A DNA stretch of 64,000 nt from Rhodospirillum sp. GTDB lineage: Bacteria > Pseudomonadota > Alphaproteobacteria > Rhodospirillales > Rhodospirillaceae. Below the pieces are notes generated by a model that was not told the origin of the DNA, searched no databases, and worked only from the letters and a program-made list of their open reading frames with translations. The position numbers and the translations under genes are program-made. Below are positions 56,589 through 64,000 of this stretch, in pieces; the first letter of the stretch is position 1, and each line of letters opens with the position of its first letter. The stretch spans positions 37,766 to 101,765 of the forward strand of contig JAIOYK010000016.1 in the NCBI GenBank assembly GCA_021741145.1. Reading direction: 5' to 3'.

Positions 56589-58112
56589 TCAGTTCTTGAC
56601 CGTGTCCTCAAGGAAGAACCGGCCCAGCGGGTTCTGGTCGAACCCTTCGATCGTCTTGCGCGACACGTTGCAATAGGGACTGTAGTAAAGGTCGATCCAG
56701 TTCACATCGTCCTTGGCCATCTTTTGCAGGTCCACATACATCTGTTCGCGCTTGGCCGGATCCATCTCGACACGGGCGTCGGCGACAAGTTGCTTGACCG
56801 TCGGATTCTCGTAGCGGGTCATATAGTTCATGTTGGAATCATGGCCCAGGACGAAGGTGGTCTTCTGGTCTGGATCAAGAACGTCGTTGGTCCAGTACAG
56901 CATGGAGAGGTCATATTCCCCGGCCACCAGCAGATCCCAGGTCTGGCTGGCGTCCATCTTCCGCAGGGTCGCGGTGATCCCCACTTCGGCGAGCTGTTGT
57001 TGGATCAGGATGGCGGTCTGTTCCTCCACTTGATTGCCCGCCGAAAGCACATAGTCCAGGGTCAGATCCGTGACCCCCGCCTCGGCCAGCAGAGCCTTGG
57101 CCTTGGCCACGTCATGGGGACGATTCAGATTGTCGGCATAGTGATAAAGGGCGCCATCGGGAATGTAGGAGTAGGCTTCCTTGCCGATGCCGAAGGTCAC
57201 CGCGTCGACAATCGCCTTCTTGTCGATGGCGTAGTCCAGGGCCTGACGTACCAGCTTATTGTCCAGCGGCGGATGGGAGTGGTTGATCAGCAGGTGATCT
57301 TCCCGGGTGGACTTATCCAGGTGGACCGTCAGGTCGGGATCCGTCTGAAGGTCGGCGATCCGCGAAAACGGCACGAAGATCGCCGCGTCCAACTCCCCGC
57401 TTTGTACCTGAAGAATGCGCGTATTGTCGTCGGGGACGGAAATCCACTCGACCCCATCGAGCTTGACCCGGTCGGCCTGCCAGAACTCGGGGTTCTTCTT
57501 GAGGATCACGCGGTCGCCGCGCAACCAGTCTTCCACCACGAAGGCACCAGAGGCGATGGGCTTTTCCGCATAGGCCTCCGCCCCCATCTCCTCGAACCCG
57601 GCCTTGGACAGGATGGAGGTTCCCGGCATGGCGAGCGAGGACAGGAACGGCGCCGAAGGGCCGTCCAGGGTGATCACGACGGTCTTGGCGTCGGACGCGG
57701 TCATGTCCTTGATGACCTTGTAGGAATCAGACCACAGGGAGCCCTCGTCATCCCGGATGCGGGTCAAGGTAAAGATGACATCGTCCGCGGTGATCGGCGC
57801 TCCGTCGGAGAACTTCGCATCCCGCAGGTGGAAGGTGTAGACGGACCCGTCACCGGAGACGTCCCAGCTTTCCGCCAGCCCCGGCTCCAGCTTGGTGCCG
57901 GTCTTATCCACCCGGACCAGCACATCATAGACATTGGAGAAAACCCAGAAGTCGATGTTCTGCGCCGTCTTGATGGGATCAAAGGTGGAACTGCCTTCCC
58001 GGCGCCCGATGGTCAGGACGGTGTCGGCCTGGGCGACGGTGGGCGCGACCGTCGCGAAGGATAAGAAGGCCGCCGCCGCGGCGCCGAACCACATGTTTCT
58101 TCTTCCGAGCAT
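56589..58112 (-). CDS. Dipeptide/oligopeptide-binding protein (SBP family 5)
   Basis: A 507-residue periplasmic binding protein. Signal peptide MLGRRNMWFGAAAAAFLSFA with a cleavage site before ADTVLTIG. The family signature around FHLRDAKFSDGAPITADDVI and the RQALDYAIDKKAIVDAVTFG segment are present. It is the last gene of the minus-strand peptide uptake operon, whose first two genes are peptidases, so a peptide ligand is likely, possibly containing proline. The start overlaps the preceding ATPase stop (TAATG). Confidence 0.92.
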   Translation of the reverse strand: MLGRRNMWFGAAAAAFLSFATVAPTVAQADTVLTIGRREGSSTFDPIKTAQNIDFWVFSNVYDVLVRVDKTGTKLEPGLAESWDVSGDGSVYTFHLRDAKFSDGAPITADDVIFTLTRIRDDEGSLWSDSYKVIKDMTASDAKTVVITLDGPSAPFLSSLAMPGTSILSKAGFEEMGAEAYAEKPIASGAFVVEDWLRGDRVILKKNPEFWQADRVKLDGVEWISVPDDNTRILQVQSGELDAAIFVPFSRIADLQTDPDLTVHLDKSTREDHLLINHSHPPLDNKLVRQALDYAIDKKAIVDAVTFGIGKEAYSYIPDGALYHYADNLNRPHDVAKAKALLAEAGVTDLTLDYVLSAGNQVEEQTAILIQQQLAEVGITATLRKMDASQTWDLLVAGEYDLSMLYWTNDVLDPDQKTTFVLGHDSNMNYMTRYENPTVKQLVADARVEMDPAKREQMYVDLQKMAKDDVNWIDLYYSPYCNVSRKTIEGFDQNPLGRFFLEDTVKN

Positions 58113-59143
58113 TACACATCTCCTGACGGGGGTTCATCGTTGGGTTGAAACGAGGGGGAGAACACCGAAGGGGGGAGAAGACAGGCGCCCCAGTGATCTC
58201 GATCCCCTTTCGGGGTGGGCGGCCCGCCGCCGCGGCAGTCGTCGATGGCGAAGGCGCAGCGGGGATGGAATGGGCAGCCGGGAGGCGGATTCATCGGACT
58301 GGGCGGGTCACCCGGTGGTGGATCCGCGGGCAAGCGGTGATCTGGATTGATATCGGGTATGGCCGCGATCAGCGTGGCCGTATAGGGATGGCGCGGCGCG
58401 GTGAAGACGGCTTCCGTCGGCCCTTCCTCCACGATCCGGCCCAGGTACATCACCGCCACCCGGTCGCACAGATGGCGGACAATGGCCAGATCATGGGCAA
58501 TGAAGATCATGGCCAGACCCATGCGCGCCCGCAGTTCCATCAGCAGATTGATGATCTGTCCCTGAATGGACACGTCCAGGGCGGCGACGCATTCGTCGGC
58601 GATGATCAGACGGGGCTCGATGGCCAGAGCCCGGGCGATCCCCGCCCGCTGGCATTGGCCGCCGCTCATATCGCCGGGCTTGCGGGTTGCGTGGGCGGGC
58701 TCCAGACCGACCAGGGTCAGCAATTCCCCCACCCGGTCGGGGATCCGATCCACGGGCACCAACCGATGAACCCGAAGAACCTCGGCGAGGGCATCGCCAA
58801 TGGTCATGCGGGGATTGAGACTGCCATAGGGATCCTGGAAAATCATGGCCGTCCGCCGCCGCAGGGTGGCGATATCCCCGCGCGTCCCCCGCGCCACGTC
58901 CACCCCCTCGAACAGGACCAATCCCGCGGTCGGGGCTTCCAAACGCAGGACAGCCCGGCCAAAGGTGCTCTTGCCGCTGCCGGACTCCCCCACCAGACCG
59001 ACGGTTTCCCCGGGGTGAACGGTCAGGGAAACCCCATTGACCGCGCGGACGGTCTTGGACTTGGCCCCGGGCCAGAAGCTCCGACCGCGATGGAAATGAA
59101 CCTCCAGGTTCTCGACCTCGAGAAGGGGGCTTTCTTGGGTCAT
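58112..59143 (-). CDS. Dipeptide ABC importer ATPase (DppF-like)
   Basis: A 343-residue ATPase. Walker [11 protein letters not shown]-loop FQDPYGSLNPRM, signature MSGGQCQRAGIARAL, Walker B LIIADECVAALD and IAHDLAIV are intact. The C-terminal oligopeptide-type region has FHPRCAFAIDDC, with Cys residues that bind an iron-sulfur cluster in DppD/DppF-like ATPases. It forms a heterodimer with the DppD-like product encoded upstream. ATGA overlap with that gene. Confidence 0.92.
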   Translation of the reverse strand: MTQESPLLEVENLEVHFHRGRSFWPGAKSKTVRAVNGVSLTVHPGETVGLVGESGSGKSTFGRAVLRLEAPTAGLVLFEGVDVARGTRGDIATLRRRTAMIFQDPYGSLNPRMTIGDALAEVLRVHRLVPVDRIPDRVGELLTLVGLEPAHATRKPGDMSGGQCQRAGIARALAIEPRLIIADECVAALDVSIQGQIINLLMELRARMGLAMIFIAHDLAIVRHLCDRVAVMYLGRIVEEGPTEAVFTAPRHPYTATLIAAIPDINPDHRLPADPPPGDPPSPMNPPPGCPFHPRCAFAIDDCRGGGPPTPKGDRDHWGACLLPPSVFSPSFQPNDEPPSGDV

Positions 59144-60135
59144 GCGCGCGGTCCCCCTTCACTCGCGCCCAGGGGATAATGGCAGGCCAGATCATGGTCC
59201 GGGGCCAGGGCCACCATGGCGGGTTGGGTCTCGGAGCAGGCCGCCCGGGCATTGGCGCAACGGGGGTGGAAGCGGCAACCCGAGGGCATGGCGCCGACGG
59301 TCGGGGGTTGACCGGGAATGGTGCGAACCGGTTGTCCCTTGGGGGCCTCCCCCGGCTGACAGGCGATCAACCCGGCCGTATAGGGGTGCTTGGCGTCTCC
59401 CAGAATGGTCCGCATGGGACCGCGCTCGCAAATGCGCCCCCCGTACATCACCGCCACCCCGTCGCAGGATTGGGCGACGATGCCCAGATCATGGGTGATG
59501 AGGATGATCGACAGACCATCGCGGTCGCGCAGGTCCATCAACAGGCGCAAAATCTGGGCCTGGACGGTCACATCCAGGGCCGTGGTCGGCTCATCGGCGA
59601 TCAACACCTCCGGATCACAGGCCAGGGCGACGGCGATCATCGCCCTTTGCCGCATGCCGCCCGAAAACTCGTGGGGAAAATTGGTCAGTCGGTGGACCGG
59701 ATCGGGAATGCCCACCTGGGTCAGAACCTCGATGGCCCGGGCCCGGGCGTCCTTCTTGCCGACGGAGCGGTGGAAGCGCACGCTTTCCATGATCTGATCG
59801 CCGATGGTCATCACCGGATCCAGGTGGCTCGTCGGGTTCTGGAAAATCATGCCGATGGTGCCTCCGCGCAACCGCCGGAGCCGCCGGTCGTCCATGGTCA
59901 GCACCTCCTCGCCCCGCGACAGGATCGACCCGCCGGTGACCGATAGGCTTGAACTGGGCAGGAGTCGAATCAGGGCCCGGCAGGTCACGCTTTTTCCCGA
60001 CCCGCTCTCCCCGACCAGTCCGAGGATCTCACCCGGTTCGAGGTCGAAGGACACCCGGTCGACAAGGGCGCGTGGCCCTTCTCGGGTCTCGACCGAAACC
60101 GACAACTCCCGAAGGCTGAGGATCGGTTCGCTCAT
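59140..60135 (-). CDS. Dipeptide ABC importer ATPase (DppD-like)
   Basis: A 331-residue ATPase. Walker [10 protein letters not shown]-loop FQNPTSHLDPVM, signature [15 protein letters not shown], Walker [13 protein letters not shown] and H-loop ITHDLG are present. The C-terminal CRFHPRCANARAAC motif is typical of DppD/OppD. ATG 60135 overlaps the permease stop. A longer open frame continues to 60717 in the permease region, but no ABC residues precede the ATG. Confidence 0.92.
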   Translation of the reverse strand: MSEPILSLRELSVSVETREGPRALVDRVSFDLEPGEILGLVGESGSGKSVTCRALIRLLPSSSLSVTGGSILSRGEEVLTMDDRRLRRLRGGTIGMIFQNPTSHLDPVMTIGDQIMESVRFHRSVGKKDARARAIEVLTQVGIPDPVHRLTNFPHEFSGGMRQRAMIAVALACDPEVLIADEPTTALDVTVQAQILRLLMDLRDRDGLSIILITHDLGIVAQSCDGVAVMYGGRICERGPMRTILGDAKHPYTAGLIACQPGEAPKGQPVRTIPGQPPTVGAMPSGCRFHPRCANARAACSETQPAMVALAPDHDLACHYPLGASEGGPRA

Positions 60136-60986
60136 TCCTTGACTCCCAGAAGCTCGCCCAGGCCATCGGCGAGCAAACTGAAGCCCATGGCCAGGGATAC
60201 GATGGCGAAACCGGGAACGGCGGTGATCCACCAGGCGGTGGAGATGAAGCTCTGCCCTTCGGCGATCATGATCCCCCATTCGGCGGTGGGGGGCTGCACG
60301 CCCAGCCCCAGGTAACTGATGGCCGCGCCGTTCAGCAGGACCAGGACGGCGTCGGACATGGAAAAGACGACGGATCCCAGGATGGCGTTGGGCAGCAGGT
60401 GCCGGACCATCACCCGGATCGGTCCATATCCCAGGCTGACCGCGGCTTGGACGAAGTCCGCGTTTTTCAGGACCAGGAACTGGGCACGGATCAACCGGGC
60501 ATAGGACACCCAGCCCACCAGGGCCATGGCCAGGTAGAAGCTCCCCAGCCCGGGGCCAAGGATGGCGATGATCGCCAGCATCAGGACCAGGAAGGGAAAG
60601 GCCAGGACAATGTCGATCAGGCGCATGAACAGGTTGTCCATCCACCCGCCGAAGAACCCGGCGAGCCCTCCCACGAAGGTCCCGATCAGGAACGGGAAGA
60701 TCACGCCAAAGACACAAATCTGAAGATCCACCCGGGCTCCCCAGATCACCCGGGACAGAATGTCCCGTCCGAAGTTGTCGGTTCCGAACAGGTGTTCCAG
60801 GCTGGGCGGGGAGATCCGCGCCGTCGCGTCCTGGAGAATGGGATCATAGGGCGCGATCACCGGGGCCAGCAGGGCCACCAGGAACCAGATTCCGAGAATA
60901 CCCATCCCCAGATACAGGGGCAGGCTTCCCCCGCCGAAGGACAGCCGCCAGCCCCCCCGGGCCAGGGTCGAGCGCGCGGCCTTCAC
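60132..60986 (-). CDS. Dipeptide ABC importer permease (DppC-like)
   Basis: A 284-residue permease. LYLGMGILGIWFLVALLAPV is the first helix and EHLFGTDNFGRDILSRVIWG the conserved LGTDxxGRD region. The EAA loop is FVQAAVSLGYGPIRVMVRHL and LGLGVQPPTAEWGIMIAEG is the family-typical C-terminal loop. GTG 60986 overlaps the stop of the upstream permease (GTGA). Confidence 0.9.
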   Translation of the reverse strand: MKAARSTLARGGWRLSFGGGSLPLYLGMGILGIWFLVALLAPVIAPYDPILQDATARISPPSLEHLFGTDNFGRDILSRVIWGARVDLQICVFGVIFPFLIGTFVGGLAGFFGGWMDNLFMRLIDIVLAFPFLVLMLAIIAILGPGLGSFYLAMALVGWVSYARLIRAQFLVLKNADFVQAAVSLGYGPIRVMVRHLLPNAILGSVVFSMSDAVLVLLNGAAISYLGLGVQPPTAEWGIMIAEGQSFISTAWWITAVPGFAIVSLAMGFSLLADGLGELLGVKE

Positions 60987-61923
60987 AGCTTGACCCTGGG
61001 GTCGACGGCGACGGTCAGGATGTCGGCCAGGACGTTGACGCAGACCGTGGCGCAGGCGAAGACCATGGCGACCGCCTGCACGATCATATAGTCGCGGGTG
61101 AAGATGGCGCGGACCAGCAGCTGGCCCATGCCGGGAAGCGCGAACACGGTCTCGATGACCACCGAACCACTGATCAGCCAACCAATATTGACCGCGAGAA
61201 GATTGATGGTGGGTACCAGGGAATTGGGCATGACGTGGCGCCAATAGACCTGGGATTCGGGAAGGCCCCGGGCACGGGCCGCCGTCGCCTGATCCGAATA
61301 CAACTCCGCGAGGATGCTCGCGCGCAGGTTCCGGGTCAGCACCGCGGACAGGGCCAGGGCGGCCGTCAGGCAGGGCAGAATCAGGTGGTGGAGCTTGTCC
61401 AGAACCGTCCGCCCGTAACCACTGACCGGCACCAGATCCAGTTGAACGCTAAACAGCAGGATCAGCATGATGCCCAGCCAGAAGGGGGGGAATCCCAGAC
61501 CGGCGGTACTGAGCAGGCGAATAATGTGATCGATGCCCCCCCCCCCCGGTTCCGCGCCGAGGCCGTGGCCAGGGGGACGGCGATCACCAGGGCCAGCACG
61601 ACCGCGCCCAGGACCAGGAACAGGGTCGGTTCGATGCGGCTGGCGATCAGCTTGAGGCTGTCCACCTTGTACAGGATGGATTTACCCATTTCGCCATGGA
61701 GAAGATTTTTCACGAAGTAGACGTATTGCACCCAAAGGGGCTCGTTCAGGCCGAACTGCTCCCGGATCCGCTCGATGGCCGCGGGCGTGCTCCGGGGGCC
61801 AAGGAGAGTCCGCGCCGGATCGCCGGGAATGGAATGGACCAACACGAAGGTGATCACACTGATCCCGAACAGCACGGGTAGGAGTTGCAGCGGACGCCGG
61901 AGGATGAACGAAAACCGCCCCAT
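60983..61923 (-). pseudogene. DppB-like permease with a frameshift at a 12-base G tract
   Basis: The N-terminal half, from ATG 61923 (MGRFSFILRRPLQLLPVLFG), and the C-terminal half, with LYSDQATAARARGLPESQVYWRH as EAA loop, are in different frames. They join at a run of twelve C on the plus strand (61536-61547; G on the coding strand). The coding strand reads RNRGGG and then shifts to an early stop, whereas the frame needed downstream reads GIDHIIRLLSTAGLGFPPFW. Two fewer or one more G restores a protein of 312 or 313 residues, the normal DppB length. It may be a sequencing error, an inactivating mutation or a phase-variable switch. The rest of the operon is intact. Confidence 0.85.
61536..61547. 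repeat. Homopolymer tract C12/G12 in the dppB-like gene
   Basis: CGATG is followed by twelve C and then GGTTCCG on the plus strand. It is by far the longest homopolymer I noticed in the window and coincides exactly with the loss of frame in the permease gene. Confidence 0.95.
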
Positions 61924-61925
61924 GC

Positions 61926-62888
61926 CTAGCGCCTCGAACCGCTGGAATGCCCGCAAGCCCGCCCAAGGAAGTCCAACAGGGTCGCCCGATAAGCTTCCGG
62001 TTCCTCATAGAAGGGAGAATGGGAGCTGTTCTGGAAAATCCGGATCTCCGATCCAGCGATGGCCTGATGCATGAGGCGCCCACAGGCGGGGGTCAGAACA
62101 TCGTGCTGACCATTGAGGATCAAGGTCGGCCAGTCGAAGGCGCCAAGTTCCGCCAGACGGCTCCAATGGATCAGGTTGCCGATGTAGTGGTATTCATTGG
62201 GTCCCTGAACCGCCCGGTAGATATCGGCATTGAACCCCTCGTTGGACCGGGCCGCCGGGATCGGGCGCTCGGCCAGACGCCGGATATGCCGATAGTCGAG
62301 CAGCGTGATCGCCGCCTTGTAGGCCGGATGGTCATAGGTGCCCAGGGCTTCGTGGCGTTGCATCATCGCCACGGTTTCCGATCCCAGCGCGTTCCGGAGT
62401 CCCTCGATCTCGCCCATCAGATGGGGGATATCGGCGCAGGTGTTGGCCAGGATCATGCTCTTGATCCGCCGCGGATAGCGATGGGCATATTCGATGCCAC
62501 ACCAGCCCCCCCAGGAATGGCCCAGGAAATGGACCTTTTCCAGACCCAGGGCCTCCAACACCGCCTCCACCTCGTCGGCGTAGCGCTCGATGGTCCAGAG
62601 GGCGGGGTCCGTGGGGTGGTCGGAGGCCCCCGTCCCCAACTGGTCGTAGGAAACGACCCGATAGCCCGCCTCCGTCAGGGGAACATGGGGATCCCGCAGG
62701 TAATCGCAGGGAAGGCCCGGCCCGCCGTTCAGACAGAACAGGACCTCGTCCGCCCCTCCCTCCCCATGGGAATAGGTCCGGACCCGATGACCATGGACGG
62801 GAATGTCGGTCACCACGTCCGCTGGCCGGTCGCTCCAAACCCGGAAGCCATTGGCCAGCAGGCCGGTTGTCGCCATGGTCCCGCTCAT
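61926..62888 (-). CDS. Alpha/beta hydrolase, proline-iminopeptidase-like (copy 2)
   Basis: A 320-residue alpha/beta hydrolase. LNGGPGLPCDYLR gives the oxyanion HGGPG-like motif, LGHSWGGWCGIEYA contains the nucleophile Ser, GQHDVLTPACGRLM the catalytic Asp and SSHSPFYEEPEAY the catalytic His. This is the proline iminopeptidase/tricorn-associated family that releases N-terminal residues from short peptides. No signal peptide. It follows its paralogue by ATGA overlap and precedes the permease gene by two bases, so it is cotranscribed with the peptide importer. Confidence 0.9.
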   Translation of the reverse strand: MSGTMATTGLLANGFRVWSDRPADVVTDIPVHGHRVRTYSHGEGGADEVLFCLNGGPGLPCDYLRDPHVPLTEAGYRVVSYDQLGTGASDHPTDPALWTIERYADEVEAVLEALGLEKVHFLGHSWGGWCGIEYAHRYPRRIKSMILANTCADIPHLMGEIEGLRNALGSETVAMMQRHEALGTYDHPAYKAAITLLDYRHIRRLAERPIPAARSNEGFNADIYRAVQGPNEYHYIGNLIHWSRLAELGAFDWPTLILNGQHDVLTPACGRLMHQAIAGSEIRIFQNSSHSPFYEEPEAYRATLLDFLGRACGHSSGSRR

Positions 62889-63775
62889 TGGCCGCGATTC
62901 CTTTCGAGGAAATCCAGCAACACGGGATAATAGGCATCCGGCTCCTCGTAGAAGGGCATGTGGCTGCTGTTGGGGAAGACATGCAATTCCGAGTCGGGCA
63001 GGTGGAGCTTCATGCGCAGGGCGCAGGCCGGGGTGAGTTCATCGTGCTGGCCGGTGGTGATGAGGACGGGAACGGTGATCCGATGCAGGTCGGGTACCCG
63101 GTTCCAGTCCTTCAGGTTGCCCGTATACAAAAACTCATTGGGCCCCTGCATGGCGACATAGGGTCCCATGTTCCAGTTCCCCATGGAGCGCTCGACCGGC
63201 GCGAGCCAGGTGTCGAGGCGGCACACATGGCGGTAATTCAGGATGGTTACCGCCGCCTGGTATTCCGGATGGTCGAAGGTGCCTTCCGCCTCGTGGCGGC
63301 GCATCATCGCCATGGTTTCGGAGCCCAGGGCGCCGCGCAGACGCTCCAGCTCGGACACCAGATGGGGCATGTCCGCCACGGTGTTTTCCAGGATCAGCGT
63401 GCGCAGAGCCTCCGGATGGGCCAGGGCGTAGTCGATTCCCAGCCAGCCGCCCCAGGAATGCCCCAGAAGGTGGACTCGGCCCAGCCCCAGGGCGCGCCGG
63501 AGAGTCTCCACCTCCTCCACATAGCGCTCGATGGTCCAGAGGGCCGGATCCTCCGGCCTGTCCGACGCGCCCGTTCCCAGTTGGTCGAAGGCGACAACCT
63601 TGTAGCCCTTGTCCCGCAGACAGGAGTGGGCCTCGCGCAGGTAGTCGCAGGGAAGGCCCGGCCCGCCGTTCAGGCATAGGACAACCTCGTCGCCTTCGCC
63701 AAAACCGTAGGCTTGGACGGCGAATCCATCCACCTCGACGGTTTCTCGCCAATCAGGTTCCAACTCTCGCCACAT
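62885..63775 (-). CDS. Alpha/beta hydrolase, proline-iminopeptidase-like (copy 1)
   Basis: A 296-residue paralogue of the next gene, clearly similar along its length: LNGGPGLPCDYLR, FDQLGTGASD, LGHSWGGWLGIDYA, GQHDELTPACALRM and SSHMPFYEEPDAYYP. The catalytic triad is complete. It heads the minus-strand operon, so the operon promoter should be between 63776 and 63864. ATG 63775 (MWRELE) has a purine-rich leader; a longer frame to 63850 would add 25 residues that look unlike the paralogue. Confidence 0.9.
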   Translation of the reverse strand: MWRELEPDWRETVEVDGFAVQAYGFGEGDEVVLCLNGGPGLPCDYLREAHSCLRDKGYKVVAFDQLGTGASDRPEDPALWTIERYVEEVETLRRALGLGRVHLLGHSWGGWLGIDYALAHPEALRTLILENTVADMPHLVSELERLRGALGSETMAMMRRHEAEGTFDHPEYQAAVTILNYRHVCRLDTWLAPVERSMGNWNMGPYVAMQGPNEFLYTGNLKDWNRVPDLHRITVPVLITTGQHDELTPACALRMKLHLPDSELHVFPNSSHMPFYEEPDAYYPVLLDFLERNRGQ

Positions 63776-63864
63776 GGCTCGCCCGCCTTTCCTCAACGTC
63801 CCAAGGGAACTGAACGGAAAGCCTAGTGGATCGGGTTCCTTGCGCGCCACCCATCAAAACTAAT

Positions 63865-64000
63865 GGCTCTATTCATAAATCGCATTGATGCGGACGATCA
63901 TGCCCCCATCGCGGCGCGCAGGCAGTAGCGGGGGGTTGGATTGGAGTGCAGGGCGATGAGATGGAACCACTTGAGATACGATCCCAGATAGCGGGTAGCG
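63865..64000 (-). mobile_element. End of an insertion sequence (truncated by window edge)
   Basis: GGCTCTATTCATAAATCGCA at 63865-63884 looks like a terminal inverted repeat of the IS1595-like kind, followed on the minus strand by the C-terminus of a putative transposase (63898-63999). The other end and any target duplication lie outside the window. Family is a tentative reading from the tail and the end sequence. Confidence 0.5.
63898..63999 (-). CDS. Transposase C-terminal fragment (putative)
   Basis: The open frame enters from the right edge and ends at the TGA at 63898-63900. It gives 33 residues including TRYLGSYLKWFHLIALHSNP. The tail resembles the end of transposases from insertion sequences whose ends read GGCTCT, but too little is present for a firm family call. 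No catalytic residues are in the window. Confidence 0.45.
   Translation of the reverse strand, partial: ATRYLGSYLKWFHLIALHSNPTPRYCLRAAMGA

Noticed and set aside
60132..61244. Longer minus-strand frame for the DppC-like permease
   Set aside because: The extra 86 residues run through the end of the upstream permease gene and are not membrane-like; the GTG at 60986 overlapping the upstream stop is the natural start.

Overview
GC-rich (roughly 65%) chromosomal DNA of an alphaproteobacterium, most likely from the Rhodospirillales. This rests on a hopanoid locus ordered hpnC-hpnB/D-hpnE-shc-hpnG, the AmgK/MurU MurNAc salvage pair, a thioredoxin-reductase-like ferredoxin-NADP reductase, many ABC importers with alphaproteobacterial-type regulators, and the codon bias. 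Genus cannot be fixed from the sequence. No phage, plasmid or CRISPR genes are visible; the only mobile DNA is an insertion-sequence end at the right edge.

Layout. 1-1308: tail of a TlpA-like thioredoxin, a PAP2 phosphatase and tRNA-Leu(UAA). 1332-8528 (minus): hopanoid operon hpnC, a fused hpnB-hpnD gene, hpnE, shc and hpnG. 8651-14551: a degenerate GGDEF protein (minus) divergent from a nine-PAS soluble histidine kinase (plus). 14574-16404 (minus): amgK-murU. 16619-18329: ferredoxin-NADP reductase and a GNAT acetyltransferase. 18540-18686: a nested set of long inverted repeats. 18834-34435: an ABC-exporter-like protein whose nucleotide-binding domain has lost its recognisable catalytic motifs and which ends in a cyclic-nucleotide-binding-like domain. 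After a 312-bp gap it is followed by ten nearly continuous genes: four glycosyltransferases, a histidine phosphatase, a polysaccharide-deacetylase-like protein and a complete family-5 oligopeptide/oligosaccharide ABC importer. This is the best candidate for an undescribed system. 34582-45162: a GntR regulator divergent from a putrescine transport and catabolism cluster (potFGHI-like importer, glutamine amidotransferase, aldehyde dehydrogenase, aminotransferase, gamma-glutamylputrescine synthetase), with related TGATCACA-type palindromes in its intergenic regions. 45339-47762: a TauE-type permease, a YigZ/UPF0029 protein and a UPF0104 membrane protein. 48014-56500: LacI regulator, CUT1 sugar/polyol importer with two ATPases and a small membrane protein, and a fused dihydroxyacetone kinase; a perfect palindrome fills the -35/-10 spacer in front of the importer. 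56589-63775 (minus): two tandem proline-iminopeptidase-like hydrolases followed by a dipeptide ABC importer; its first permease gene is frameshifted at a 12-base G/C homopolymer. 63865-64000: end of an insertion sequence.

How the genes work together. HpnC, HpnD and HpnE make squalene, which Shc cyclises; HpnG trims the side-chain precursor. AmgK and MurU return MurNAc to UDP-MurNAc. The GntR cluster would import putrescine and convert it through transamination and/or gamma-glutamylation. The LacI cluster couples uptake of a small sugar or polyol to phosphorylation of a ketotriose or related ketose. The minus-strand cluster couples peptide uptake to cytoplasmic peptidases. The 18.8-34.4 kb block would build or remodel a glycan or glycoconjugate, but its product is unknown.
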